From Hyaloperonospora brassicae (Eukaryota > Oomycota > Peronosporomycetes > Peronosporales > Peronosporaceae): a DNA stretch of 64,000 nt. The stretch's first letter is position 1, and every line of letters begins with the position of its first letter. A program made the translations under genes and the position numbers. This document shows positions 22,398 to 32,683 of this stretch, piece by piece. The notes beneath the pieces were generated by a model that did not search any database, was not told the DNA's origin, and worked only from the letters and a program-made list of their open reading frames with translations. The DNA is taken from positions 248,001-312,000 of the forward strand of contig CANTFL010001264.1 of the NCBI GenBank assembly GCA_947650285.1, written 5' to 3'.

Positions 22398-22529
22398 GAC
22401 GTGAATGATCAGTGGCTCCCGCGTAATGATGACGCAAACGAGCAGAGGTTCTCGCGCGAAGACGATGCGTTCGAACAGAGGTTCCTACACGAGCAAGACG
22501 TGGTCGAGCAGAGGCTCCCGAATCATGCG
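22398..22529 (+). repeat. four 33-bp imperfect repeats in the protease-RT spacer
   Basis: Four consecutive 11-codon units, each centred on a D-x-x-E/D-Q-R/W core, so the repeat shows in both DNA and frame. It lies between protease and reverse transcriptase in the inner element. Confidence 0.75.
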
Positions 22530-23113
22530 TCGACAGACGAGTAAGGGATACTCTCGTCGCGCGCTTTCGACGTTCTGGATGAGGAAAATCAGCGTCAAGA
22601 GGGGGGGAAGGCAGATTCAACACCTGACTGCGGTTCGCCAGCTTCGATCATGGACCCGAAGCACGATGGGGACTCGAGCTATGGGAAATTAGCGTCGGAG
22701 TGTGTCCACGCTATTGTGTACGAGATCGGAGTCCACAAAGGCGTTAATACATTGAGGTCGCGAGTCCATCTCGCGACGCGTCGTCGATTACGAATCTTTC
22801 AGGACTCTCCTGGAAGCATTTTCTACGCAAACTCAAGGGAGGCACGGTGGAACAAGTAAGTCTGGTCACCAACGAGGTGAACTATGATCCGAATGGGGAG
22901 CAAATGACACGCCCTAGAAGCGCTGAACAAAAGTCAGCGCGCGAAGAAAAATTTGCGTCGAAATCTTAAGAGGATCTGCGCGAGTCTGGTAACCCTGTAT
23001 ACGACATTGCTAGAGAATACGCAGACGTGTTCCCGGACAAGATTCCGGCTGAACTTCCTGTTGATCGTGGCGTGCGGCACGAGATTGATCTCGTGCCAGG
23101 ATAGGAATATTTT

Positions 23114-24549
23114 GTGACACGCCAGTGGCCACTGTCTCGAGACCAAGTCGAGGCTATTGATGTATTCTTTGAAGGTCGTCGCAAGGCCGGCCATGTGAGT
23201 GAAAGTGTCTCACTCCATTCGAGTCCAATCTTCTGCGTAAAAAAGACTACTGGAGGCTGGCGTATAGTGCATACATTTAACAATCTAAACGATGCCACTA
23301 TTCGTGCCCAAACGCCTATCTCCAGAAAAGACGTGGTTTTAAACTCCATATCAGGTATCGTCATCTTCAGCGCCATCGATCTGACCGATGGCTTCTACCA
23401 GATATTGATGCGACAGAGTGACATACCACTCACTGCGGTGAAAACCTCGAGTGGTATGCTATGGGAGTGGCTGGTGATGCAAGGATTGAAGAACGCACCA
23501 GCCACTTTAAATCGCATGGTATCTCAAGTGTTGAGACCGCTTCGAGACTTTGCTCCTAGCTACTTCGATGACATTTTTGTTCACAGTCGCGCTGAGGAAA
23601 ATCTCAGTGCTGTTTAAGTTCATCTTCAACACCTGAAGCAGGTGCTCCAAATCATTCGGGATAACAAGTTATACGCAAATTTAAAGAAGTGCGTATTTAT
23701 GCACCGGAGATTTCGGTGCTGGGTTGCTACGTGAGTAAATCGGGAGTTCGAGCCGATCCAAAGAAGATGTCGTCAATCTGTTCTTGGCCCACTCCCAAGA
23801 ATCCTACGGAGTTGCGTCAAAGGCTTGGTCTAGCTAATTACTTGCATAAGTACACAAAGGATTACGCCGTTTCTATACAGCCTCTGTCTTCACTTCGGAA
23901 GAAAGACGCCACGTGGTCGTGGCGTCCCGAGTATCAAGCTGCATTTGACGTAGTGAAGAAAAGCCTGGCGTCATCGCCAGTGTTGATACTCCCTGACGAC
24001 ACCAAGCCGTTTCACGTGGTGTGTGATGCAAGTGACTTTGCAATTGATTGCGCCCTCATGCAGTTTGATCATGAGAGCCGTGAAAGAGTCATGAGTTACC
24101 AATCACGACAGATGAAACCGGCGGAGAAGAACTATCCAGTCCACGATTAGTAGCTTTTAGCTATGCGCTACGCACTCATCAAGTTTCGTGTCCACCTACT
24201 GGAAAAACGCACGTTCGCCCTGTATAATGATCATGCATCGCTGCGTACAGCGATGAAGAGTCCACACCTGTCACAGCGGATAGAGCGGTGGTTCTCTTTC
24301 TTCTCCGAGTACAACTTCGTCAAAAAATACAAGCCAGGCGAGACTAACATTCTTGCTGACGCACTGTCACGACGTCCAGAATACGATCCTCGTATGGCAC
24401 TGAGTCGTCAGGCAACTGACGAAGACGATGAAGACGATCAATGTGCGACGTGTGTGTCGCTACATCTATTCGGGTCACACCCGAGTTATGCCTTTTTGAT
24501 GAAGTTGTCGCGGCTTACGCGAACGATCCGGATTACGCGGACATTATAG
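23114..24549 (+). pseudogene. reverse transcriptase and RNase H of the inner element
   Basis: Open pieces at 23114-23617, 23689-24150 and 24163-24549 give TGGWRIVHTFNNLN, motif A AIDLTDGFYQI, LKNAPATLNRMV and motif C YFDDIFVHS. The thumb follows (LRQRLGLANYLHKY), then RNase H with VVCDASDFAI and SYQSRQMKPAEKNYPVHD, and finally NILADALSRRP. Order and motifs are those of Ty3/gypsy pol. At least one stop near 23617, one near 24150 and a frame change near 24,480 inactivate it. The catalytic YFDD itself is intact. Confidence 0.9.
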
Positions 24550-24612
24550 CCTATCTGCGCGCCCCCAGTGATGCTGCATTAGAATCTCTTCCTCACGATA
24601 CTCAAGGCGATC

Positions 24613-24750
24613 GGCGACGCATACACGCTGGACATCCCTTCGTCACTGCGACTTCACCCGACTTCTTACGTCAGGCGGCTTAAGGAGTATCGTACAGCTA
24701 CGCTTCACGGGTTGGCTCCGTTTTCGGAGTCAAAGGCTCATAGGTAGACC
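24613..24750 (+). pseudogene. integrase C-terminal remnant joined to the RNase H end
   Basis: Reading from 24613 gives GDAYTLDIPSSLRLHPTSYV and RRLKEYR, the end of a gypsy integrase next to its chromodomain linker. It directly follows the post-RNase H linker (AYLRAPSDAALESL, about 24,550-24,595). The HHCC zinc finger and DDE core, about 1 kb in relatives, are therefore absent: an internal deletion with its joint near 24,595-24,613. Confidence 0.78.
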
Positions 24751-25057
24751 TTCCTTCTCGCCTTGCTCGACGCGCTAGCGACATCGGACGCGGCTGCGTA
24801 CCAGTTCTCCACGTGCCCAAGAACCTGGCATTCCAGGTTCCGCATCCGTTCAAGCAGCTCGCGGTTCGACTGTCGAATCTCGCTCGCTATTCTCTCAGCC
24901 CGCGCAGCTTGATCAAGGGAAGCTTCAGCTTACAGCTGGGCATCGATAGCATTGTTCACAGCCGCATCTGCATCGTCCTGGGCATCCAGGACGCCAGAAG
25001 TACCATCGTGAGTGCCCACCACCGCTTGAAGGCGCAGAAGGTCAGAAGCGCTGGATC

Positions 25058-25540
25058 GTGGAACGAGTATTGGGTCACGAGGACCCTCGTCGCGAAACGA
25101 CATCGTCGCGACTCCATGAGCGCGCAATTCCAAACGCGCGCGAGTATCGTGTACGTTGGCTCGGGTTTCCACCCGAGCAGGATACGTGGGAACCGCGCTC
25201 TTCGCTTCTTCGAGACTTTCCGGACGTCGTTCGGGCATACACGTCCGTGCATACGCTTGGTTTAGATTTGGTCGACGACCTGAGTGTTTACGCAGTGAGC
25301 GAGGCCGAGACGAACGACGACTGTGTCGTGGTGAAGCGTCATCACGACTACGATATCAAGAGCGATTGCGAGAACGTCGTGGTAAAACGTCACCACGACG
25401 ACGAGATGAAGAGCGACGACAATAACGTCGTGGTGAACGTGTATCGCCACGACCACGAGAACGAGAACGTCGTGGCAAACGCGTGGCACCACGACCTCGA
25501 GAACGCGAGTGGTGTCGCCAGCGTGACGCGCCACGATTAA
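25058..25540 (+). pseudogene. chromodomain and repetitive tail of the inner integrase
   Basis: The reading frame gives a chromodomain: IVERVLGHE, then YRVRWLGFPPEQDTWEP and SSLLRDFPDVV, with the aromatic residues of the methyl-lysine cage in place. The domain steers integration to methylated-histone chromatin. After it comes an Asp/His/Val-rich tail made of imperfect repeats, ending in a stop at 25538-25540. Confidence 0.83.
25325..25537 (+). repeat. imperfect tandem repeats encoding VVVKRHHD-like units
   Basis: Four to five units starting GTCGTGGT at 25325, 25376, 25427 and 25469, spaced 51, 51 and 42 bases, with a degenerate last unit. They encode Asn/Val-Val-Val followed by a basic and His-His/Arg-His-Asp core. 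They lie just after the chromodomain. Confidence 0.8.
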
Positions 25541-25661
25541 GCGCGTTCTTACGCTCCATCAATCTGCGCTCATACCCCCGATCCAGAGCTGCTCATATTC
25601 GCTGAGCGGATACTCAGCGATGTGTCGTTGCCAAATTTCGGGAGTTGGACGAGGCATCGAG

Positions 25662-26072
25662 TCACAAATTTAACAAGATTCGTGCACGTGAACGTAGCAG
25701 AGTCGATCTACGTTCCACGCGTTCTCGCTTTCCTTCACGCGCACCGATTGAGTGTTCGGCGTGGATATCTTCGCGGTTGGCAAGCCACTGCTGAAAGTTC
25801 CTTCCGTCTTCAAGCATCCGGTTCCACCGCCAGATGAACGCGCACCAAGAACGCTGGAGTGACTCGTACGAGATGCCATTAAGACTCTTCTCACGTGATC
25901 CACGGGAACGCCGAAAGTAATCCTGCATCGTTTTAAGAGAGTCCGGAGCTCGAGCTCCGGACAATGGGTACAGTGCCCAAGATATTAGGTGCTGATCCAT
26001 CACGTGGTCTATTGAACTCCCACTGAAAGTGCCCGGGAGTGCTGTAGTGTTGGCGTTTGCGTCTTCAGTCAT
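25662..26072 (-). other. antisense open frame in the inner element's 3' part
   Basis: A 136-codon frame opposite to pol between the chromodomain and 3' LTR, with a Trp-rich middle (FIWRWNRM, FQQWLANRED). The plus strand here also has partly open, Arg/Ser-rich frames, so coding strand and reality are uncertain. An antisense protein is possible since some plant gypsy elements carry one, but I cannot show it. Confidence 0.25.
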
Positions 26073-26135
26073 CGTTTGGCTTGTGCGCCCGTTGGGTCTT
26101 GTGGTTGAGCACTCACGGTTCGCGAGTGCTGTCTT

Positions 26136-26147
26136 GAGAAGGGGTGA
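26136..26147 (+). other. polypurine tract of the inner element
   Basis: GAGAAGGGGTGA directly before the inner 3' LTR, the position of the plus-strand priming site. Confidence 0.82.
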
Positions 26148-26473
26148 TGTAATGGGCCACCCCGTTACATAAGCAGTTTCGATTAAGTTTACATGTTACT
26201 GAAGTAGGGGTGCTACTTTCGAAGTAGCGAAAGTAGCACGTCATATATTTTAGCTGATTTAATGAGCTTAGTACCAATTTTATCCAGTAAGATAAAGCCA
26301 CGTAGATTGGGCGGTTTCCATGAGTCCAAGGAAATCATTCGTACTTAAGATGATTAAAAGACAAAATAAATAACAGAGTTAAAAATACTAAGCACCTAAG
26401 ACTTGGGCTTTAAGCTTCCTCAAAGCGTTAGAAATAATGTGAGCTAAGTACGGGTTGTTCTGTCCCCGTTACA
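26148..26473 (+). repeat. 3' LTR of the inner element
   Basis: 326 bases. It differs from the 5' LTR by about 22 substitutions, one single-base indel and a 20-base segment that only this copy keeps. Confidence 0.93.
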
Positions 26474-26478
26474 CGCTA
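26474..26478. repeat. target-site duplication CGCTA, right copy
   Basis: CGCTA after the inner 3' LTR, identical to 20363-20367. Outer-element sequence resumes at 26479. Confidence 0.93.
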
Positions 26479-26771
26479 CTCTCTGACCGATTCCGTGCGG
26501 CAACACCGCAAGAAGCGGGAGGCTGATAGGCGAAGGATCGTGCCGCTTACACCCTCGCCACAGGTTAAGAGTACTTTCCGCTCTCTCGTCGATGATCTCA
26601 AGACAGCTCGCAGAGAGATTTCTGAACTGCGTGGAGAGGTATCTTCGTTACGCGTTCAGACTGATCGTCTGGACCGCGAGCGCAAGAACCTAATGGAGGT
26701 TCTTAAACGTGGGGGGTATCTTCATTGTCGGAAGAGGGCTCGTACTGACATTACGGGCGGATACGCCCCAC

Positions 26772-28200
26772 TTAAGACTTAAAATGCGTGCGCATCATAC
26801 GTGGTAGCTCGTTCGTGTATGCGTTGCCTTGTCGGCGCAGCACACGAAATGGACCGATGTACTTGTGCAGTAGCTTGCTGCTACCCACGTTAGTCACGAC
26901 ATGTCTAGGTAAGTTTACCGTAGAAATTAGGACTAAGTCGCCATCAAAAAATAAAAGAACATCTGCTCTTACACTTTTGTCCGCGTTCCGTTTCTGCTGG
27001 CCCACCGCGTAAGCGATACAATCGTGCATAAAAACGGATCACTGGTTCACGAGCCAACCAAAAGCTTTTTGCTGACTCTACCTTGTTGTGTTCAGTTTGC
27101 CTTGTGCTAACTGCAGAGAGAGACCTTTCCTCTATCCGTTCATCAGCGAGGGTGTCATCATCCTCGCTGAAGTAGTCGTTGGCGATGCCGAAAAAACCAT
27201 CATCCTCATCATCATCTGATACAATAATAGCGTCATCGCTATACTTGAGGTGATCTTATTCATCGATGTCGACTTGATCGACATCGGCATTATACGTGAC
27301 GACGCTAGGGTCGACACGTGATGAGCAAATCTAGAATGGTTTGTGCTCGAGAAAACCCTTCCCCTTTTAACCAAGAGTCACATTTTAACAGGGAGGGCAG
27401 ACGTGATAACATAAGCCATTCACGAAGAACGGTTTGTGCTGAGTTGAAGCATGCACCAAACTATCCATGGCAAATTCCACCAGAGGTAGGAATTCGATCC
27501 AACTTCAGACCGAGTGGACGTATTTTTGAAGGATATGTGAGAACGCGGTTGGCACGTTACACCAGACCATCTGAATTGAGATAGTCCTATGTTGACATCT
27601 TCAACCGCGTTCCGAGTGATCGGAACACGGAATGCCAAAACTCTGCCATAAATCGAGGATCACAATCGGATACGAGTTCACGGGTTAATCAGTGAAGTCA
27701 AAACACTGAGTCGATAACGACACGCACACATCCGTGAGCGTTCATCGATTGTGGAACTGCAGCAAGATAATATATCTGGCTGAATCGGTCAACAAACACA
27801 AGAATACCATTTTTCTTGTTAGAGTCTTCGGGGAACCCGAAGAATGCTTCATTAAATCGGACTGCCAGCACTCTTCCAGGACAGGAAAGGGCTGTAATGG
27901 TGCACGGGAAGAAGGGCTAGGCTTCACCCGTTGACAAACCTTGCTAGCATGAAATTTACTTGCGCACAAACTAATACTGGTGGGGACAGTAAAATTCACG
28001 GCTTACCGTAAGGTAAGTCTTTTTCCTTCCACGATGCCCGCCTGTTGGGGCATCGTAACACTCATACATGATGCGTAAGTTCAAATCATTATGAGTGGGG
28101 ACGACGATACGAGGTGGATCGCCGGCAACGGCCGTATAGTACAGCAACCCGTTGCGAGTTGTGTACCGATCCGATGGGGATGGCTAAAGAGCCGCTATAT
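26772..28200 (-). pseudogene. integrase of the outer element
   Basis: Minus-strand pieces in three frames give KVCQRVKPSPSSRAPLQPFP (HHCC-linker end), GILVFVDRFSQIYYLAAV (first catalytic Asp region) and a following RSDRDPRF segment (second Asp region). An acidic insert of Asp/Glu runs comes next, then LLHKYIGPFRVLRRQGNAY and MRTH at the C-terminus. The linker beyond MRTH continues past 26772 with stops (VGRIRP, QYEPSSDNEDT). Frameshifts and stops make it non-functional. The inner element sits downstream of it. Confidence 0.8.
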
Positions 28201-28278
28201 CTTTCAAGGATTTACGTGATGGGTTCGCAAGATGAACCATCAAGCACAGAAGATCTTAATCTTTTGCGCAGCCCTATA

Positions 28279-28859
28279 TCACGTCTTCAAGTAATGTTGG
28301 CGACGGGATACTGACCGTAAGCGCAGCAACAGTATGCTTGTACCCACTGTTGGATTGCGCGCCCGGATCGAAATCGGGCCGCGCGATAGCGCATCAGCGA
28401 CGACGTTGATTCGTACTGATTTATACTCGATGGAAAAGTTGTGCTCCGAGAAGAATGACAACCACCTCGCCATTTGTTACGAGAGGTGGGGACTGTTTAC
28501 GGCCGTGCGTAGTGACGCATGGTCCGTATAGACAATAAATGGTCTCTACCCTCAAAGATAGACGCCAAACATGTCCAGTGAGTACTTCATCACAAGGGGT
28601 TTCTTGTCATGGACTGGTGTTTATGCTCAGCTGCTTGAAGCTGACGCGTTTGATATCAGATGAGGCGCTCAGCGCCATCTTTGTCAAATTGAATCTAAGC
28701 GCAGCCTATAGCAAAATCACTGGCGTCACAGACCACATTAAATGGTCTGTTCTGATCTACAATCGCCTGTATCGGCTATTGCATCAATCTATGATTGATC
28801 CCTTTAAATGAACGCTGGCAATCCGCGTTCCATGACCACTTCTCACTTATCTTAAGTAA
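28279..28859 (-). pseudogene. RNase H region of the outer element
   Basis: The clearest part is WLSFFSEHNFSIEYKSV followed by NVVADALSRGP at 28279-28473, the end of a gypsy RNase H. Earlier parts are scattered over frames. Inactive. Confidence 0.75.
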
Positions 28860-29690
28860 ACAAGGAAGATTCACGGTCATCTCAGCGTAGTTGCGCGATT
28901 AGTTGTGCAAGTACGCAGCTATCTCAAGGAACTTTCGCAGTCCCTTGACATCGACTGGCATAGGCCAGTCGGTGATCGCCTCGATCTTTTTTGGGATCAG
29001 GGCGTACGCCGTGTTTACCCACGATGCACCCAAGAAATGGTATTCCGCTAGCCGCGAAGATACACTACTTGAGGTTGTCGTACAACTTATGCTTGCGCAT
29101 ACGTTGAAGAACCTGACGAACGTGCGTTCTGTGAGCTTTAACGTCCTTCTTCCCGTCCATACCCCGACTATGGACGAACACATCGTCAAAGTAACTTAGT
29201 GCGAAATCTCGCACCGGTTTCAACAGATTTGTAACACATCTGTTATACGTGGCAGGGGCGTTACTCATCCCCTGTGACATCACTATCCACTCTCACATTA
29301 TATCAATGGGAGTGCTCACTGCCGTGTACGGGATTTCCCGTTCACGCATCAGGATCTGATAGAACCAATTCATCAGATCCATGGAAGAGATGATGGTATT
29401 ATTCGACATACCATCTACGATTACGTCCTTTCTTGGTATCAGCGTTTGAGCCGGTAACGTTGCAGCATTCAATTTGTTGAATGCGTGCACTATCCGCCAC
29501 CCTCCTGTGGCCTTTCGCACACAGAAGGTTGGAGAGCTGGAAAGAAGTCGATTGCATCACATGGCCCGCTGCTAAGCGATCGGCAAAGAACTTGTCGATC
29601 GCTAGTACTTGTTCACGAGGCAGTGACCACCGCTTCATGCCACAGTACTTCGAGCCTGGTTTGAGCTCGATCTCGTGTCAAGTGCCTTAA
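28860..29690 (-). pseudogene. reverse transcriptase of the outer element
   Basis: Minus-strand pieces give LPREQVLAIDKFFADR, TGGWRIVHAFNKLNAAT, SMDLMNWFYQILMRE (motif A), GMSNAPATYNRCV, motif C YFDDVFVHS, then EYHFLGASWVN and GLRKFLEIAAYLH (thumb). The frames change near 29,520 and 29,285, and stops lie between them. YFDD is kept. Confidence 0.87.
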
Positions 29691-30645
29691 TCCTTCGGCA
29701 ACTCGCAGGGTACGAATTTAGGGAACACATCATTGATTTCGATCAAATCCTTCTGCAAAGGATTTTCCTGAAGCGAAATTCAGGATTGAGACGTGTATCG
29801 TTTAATTTAAGTCTTCTCATCGATGACGCTTTCGTCCATCGATGAGCTGCTGTGAACCCGTTCATTCTCAACAAACACTGTTGCCGATTGAATAACTATT
29901 ACATATTCATCCTCTGTGACGAGTATGTAGATCTACTTGACCTTGCTAGTACGCAGATCACGCAAGAACCGTTGGGTTCGACGTTGGCAATTGATTTATC
30001 TCCGAAATTTACTTCAGAGGTACAATCATATCAAGTGTACAAGTGCCTACGCTTGATATGGCATTGACCAAGACGTTCAATGGCTCGGTTGCTTTCTGGG
30101 AACTTGTTTCCACAGGTTGCTGAGAGCCTACCCCTCAGCATGAGACTCTTGGGAAATTCCTTCCTCTAGAACGTGGGGCCTTATTTCCTCGGCTTCTTCT
30201 GAATGTGGCTGTGCAAACAAAGTGAGGAACCGATCCTCTATGGTTGAATCTCCAATCGACCTAGGATGACCGTGTTTCTACTTGGTGGCAACAGATTTTT
30301 TCTTCCTAAGATATTACCCGCTAGGCATACATCTATGTCCCGATTTACTCGACTTGTTTGAGTGGTGGACCTTCGGCGCTGCCTGTACTGCTGTACAGCC
30401 GACGGGAGCTTGCTCCAAAGTGTAGTGATCAACTACACTGTGATCTTGTGCAGTCGTGCTAACGACCGTACCGCAAGGGAGACCATCGCACTCACTCGCA
30501 GTACATCCACACGCTTGTGGACGCTCCATGACGTTCATCAGATGTCTATCTGATGAACAAGCGGCAGGCATATTCACGGATAGATGCTGCCAGCTCACCC
30601 TTGGCTCGTACCTCTGAGCTAAGGCAATCCCAGGATGACATCAAA

Positions 30646-30897
30646 TTATCCTGCGTCATCAGCATCCAGTACGAAGAAATAATCATCGTATTGTTCGCGC
30701 TCTAACGTGTAGTGGATTTGTACTACACGTTTCTTAACGGTTATCGATGCGCATGTGGCGAGGAGCACTGTCGACCTTGTTGAAAGGACGTCTCGCTTAA
30801 CGAACTTGAGCCTACGACCCTCTATTGACTGGCGACGAACAAAGTTGCTCGACGCTTCAGAGTCAACTAGGGCGCGAAGTGACGAACCTTTTGTCAC
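30646..30897 (-). pseudogene. aspartic protease of the outer element
   Basis: LRALVDSEASSNFVRR replaces the expected VDSGAS active site. The Gly after Asp-Ser is changed to Glu, which would abolish catalysis. A following VTITVKKRVVQIHYTLE strand region fits the fold. Confidence 0.75.
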
Positions 30898-31030
30898 TTG
30901 AAACTTTTAAGTGACGACTGATGTCTCATCACCAGGAGCAGAGACACAGAGCGATTGTGTATTAAGAGCAACTTTTGTCACGAGATTTGCGAATTCATTT
31001 GAGGTTTCTGGATCAGTAGGGGCGGAGTGC

Positions 31031-32184
31031 CTACTGACCCCAACCATTTTTTGATGGTCCGCTTTGCTGTTGCGGTTTCGCAACAGCGTTGGACCTACGC
31101 CCATTGCCCCTTTTGGCAAATGATTGTTCATTTCGCTCAGTGCTGTATGAAACTGGGTTTGGGTCACCACACTCGTAAGCGTAGTGTTCTAGCTTCTGAC
31201 AAAGGTTGCACTTTTGCAATCGCTTGTTGTTTGGAGAGCGAGGTCTCTCGCTCTCAACATAATAGAGGCCCATGGGTTCTGTAACTCCTGTCTCCTTTTG
31301 TATCGGTGGACGACAAGGGCACGAGCTAGCATGAGCTTGTCTCATTCTCAATTCCTCCTGTTTTTCAGTCAAGATCGCTTGTTTAAGCGAATCCAGCTCC
31401 AAGCGGGCCAGGTGATTCCTGACGGGACCTTCTGCGGGCCCTTGCATAAAAACAGTAATAAAGTGTGTTCATGTACAGTGTTAGCAGTTATACTACTCGC
31501 GAGGAGTCTTATATACTGAGCATAGGCGTGCAAATCACGCTTACCCTGTTTAAGTTTCAGATGCTCCGATCGAGCTCTATACTCTGCTCTTGTCTGCTCA
31601 AACGCTTGTTTGAGCCGGGTCTTAAAGGCTGCTAGCGAACCGAAAGAATATGGGTCGCTCATCTCGAGCCCTAAGACCCAAGTCTTGCCACTTTATGTTA
31701 AGTGGGCTTGAGCAAATGTGAGTTTTAATTGCTCATCGTCGATACGACGTGCAGTTATGGCTCTGTCTAATTCGACGAAACATAGTAACAGGAGGTATTT
31801 CTCGACTCCTCCATCCTTGGAGATACCAATCTTTAAGATTTTGGGACCACGCGTGTGTGCAGTCCCGCCCGCTGCAGCAATATCATGCTGCTGCCTCAAC
31901 AGCTCTATCTGTTGTGCTCCGAGTTCTCTCAACTGCTCGGCCTGTTTAGATCCTTGCTGGTGAAGAAAGGCTACATTTTCTCTTTCGGCGACAAGTTTAT
32001 TTTGAATGAACCTGGCTATAGCGGCATGTTGTTGGTCCCTGTCAAGGGACTCCAACATGGCACTAATGGCGGTTTCGCCGACGGTAGACCTTATTCGTTC
32101 TACCGCCCTCCATTTGATGTCACTCAAATGGTAATTGCTTTCACGCGTGGCGTGAAGGTCTCCTCCTCGTCTAAACATGTTCAT
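31031..32184 (-). pseudogene. gag with zinc knuckle of the outer element
   Basis: Starts at ATG 32184, 51 bases after the 5' LTR. A coiled-coil-like Gln/Glu stretch (LHQQGSKQAEQLRELGAQQ) is followed by capsid-like sequence (FKTRLKQAFEQT, DLHAYAQYIRLLA). After a frame change near 31,447 a CX2CX4HX4C knuckle appears (CNLCQKLEHYAYEC). One in-frame stop lies near 31,693. It would package RNA in an intact element. Confidence 0.83.
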
Positions 32185-32213
32185 AACGGATGAGGTGGTA
32201 GTGGTCGCTGGAC

Positions 32214-32232
32214 GGACTACAAAGTGCTACCA
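32214..32232 (-). other. primer-binding site of the outer element
   Basis: The minus strand reads TGGTAGCACTTTGTAGTCC two bases after the 5' LTR. It differs from the inner element's site at one position only. Confidence 0.65.
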
Positions 32233-32234
32233 GG

Positions 32235-32683
32235 TGGAACGGGGTACGCCTTGTGTCAATTTTACACAAAAGGTTGTGTGCCACTGACGTCACGTACACG
32301 TGGCGTGAGGAAGCGCAGCGAAGTAGGAAAAACTCGAAAGTTCTGTCTTAGGGAAAAAGTAGAACTGTATTTAACATAGTTATGTTTCTTAATAAGCTAT
32401 CCTTTGTCTTGAGCTAACTATATTAAACTACAATCCCTATGTAGGTTTCTTGGTCAACACCCATTGCGCGCGTCCAGCAGCGATTGGTGGTTGATCTGGT
32501 TGACGTACCGTGAACATCAAGCATCAGATGGAACAACCCATCAAAGAAATAATACTCTCGGGGGTAATATTCCTTCAACATTACTCCTTACGAGTAATGC
32601 CAATTAAACATTATCGAAATCGATAATGTTAAAAAATTGATACTAAGATATCAATTTTAATGTAAAGGGATCGTCCTGTTTCA
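32235..32683 (-). repeat. 5' LTR of the outer element
   Basis: 449 bases. The outer 21 bases carry six changes against the left copy, so the terminal palindrome is degraded here. The rest is about 96% alike. Confidence 0.9.

Larger units (their letters stand above)
20368..26473 (+). mobile_element. inner Ty3/gypsy chromovirus nested in the outer element
   Basis: LTRs 20368-20674 and 26148-26473 enclose, on the plus strand, a primer site, gag, zinc knuckle with protease, reverse transcriptase, RNase H, a short integrase C-terminus, a chromodomain and a polypurine tract. The perfect CGCTA duplication on both sides shows insertion between the integrase and chromodomain coding parts of the outer element. 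Pol is interrupted by many stops and the integrase catalytic core is missing, so it is not autonomous. Confidence 0.94.
18313..32683 (-). mobile_element. outer Ty3/gypsy chromovirus, minus strand, interrupted by a second element
   Basis: Two 449-base LTRs in the same orientation (18313-18761 and 32235-32683) bound gag, protease, reverse transcriptase, RNase H, integrase and chromodomain relics. All are read on the minus strand in the order of a Ty3/gypsy element. Without the 6.1 kb insertion at 20,368-26,473 its length would be about 8.3 kb. Every coding part carries stops or frameshifts, so it is dead. The outside flanks (TACAA at 18308-18312, GACAG at 32684-32688) do not match exactly, so a target duplication is not proven. 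Chromodomain elements of this kind insert into heterochromatin through their integrase tail. Confidence 0.93.

Noticed and set aside
19913..26782. Plus-strand coiled-coil-like frame of about 252 codons that becomes continuous when the inner element is removed (19,913-20,367 joined to 26,479-26,782).
   Set aside because: The minus strand of the same DNA encodes the integrase tail (QYEPSSDNEDT) and chromodomain (LVQWRGY, DVPGLVDQYD) of the outer element. The plus frame is most likely a shadow of that acidic linker.
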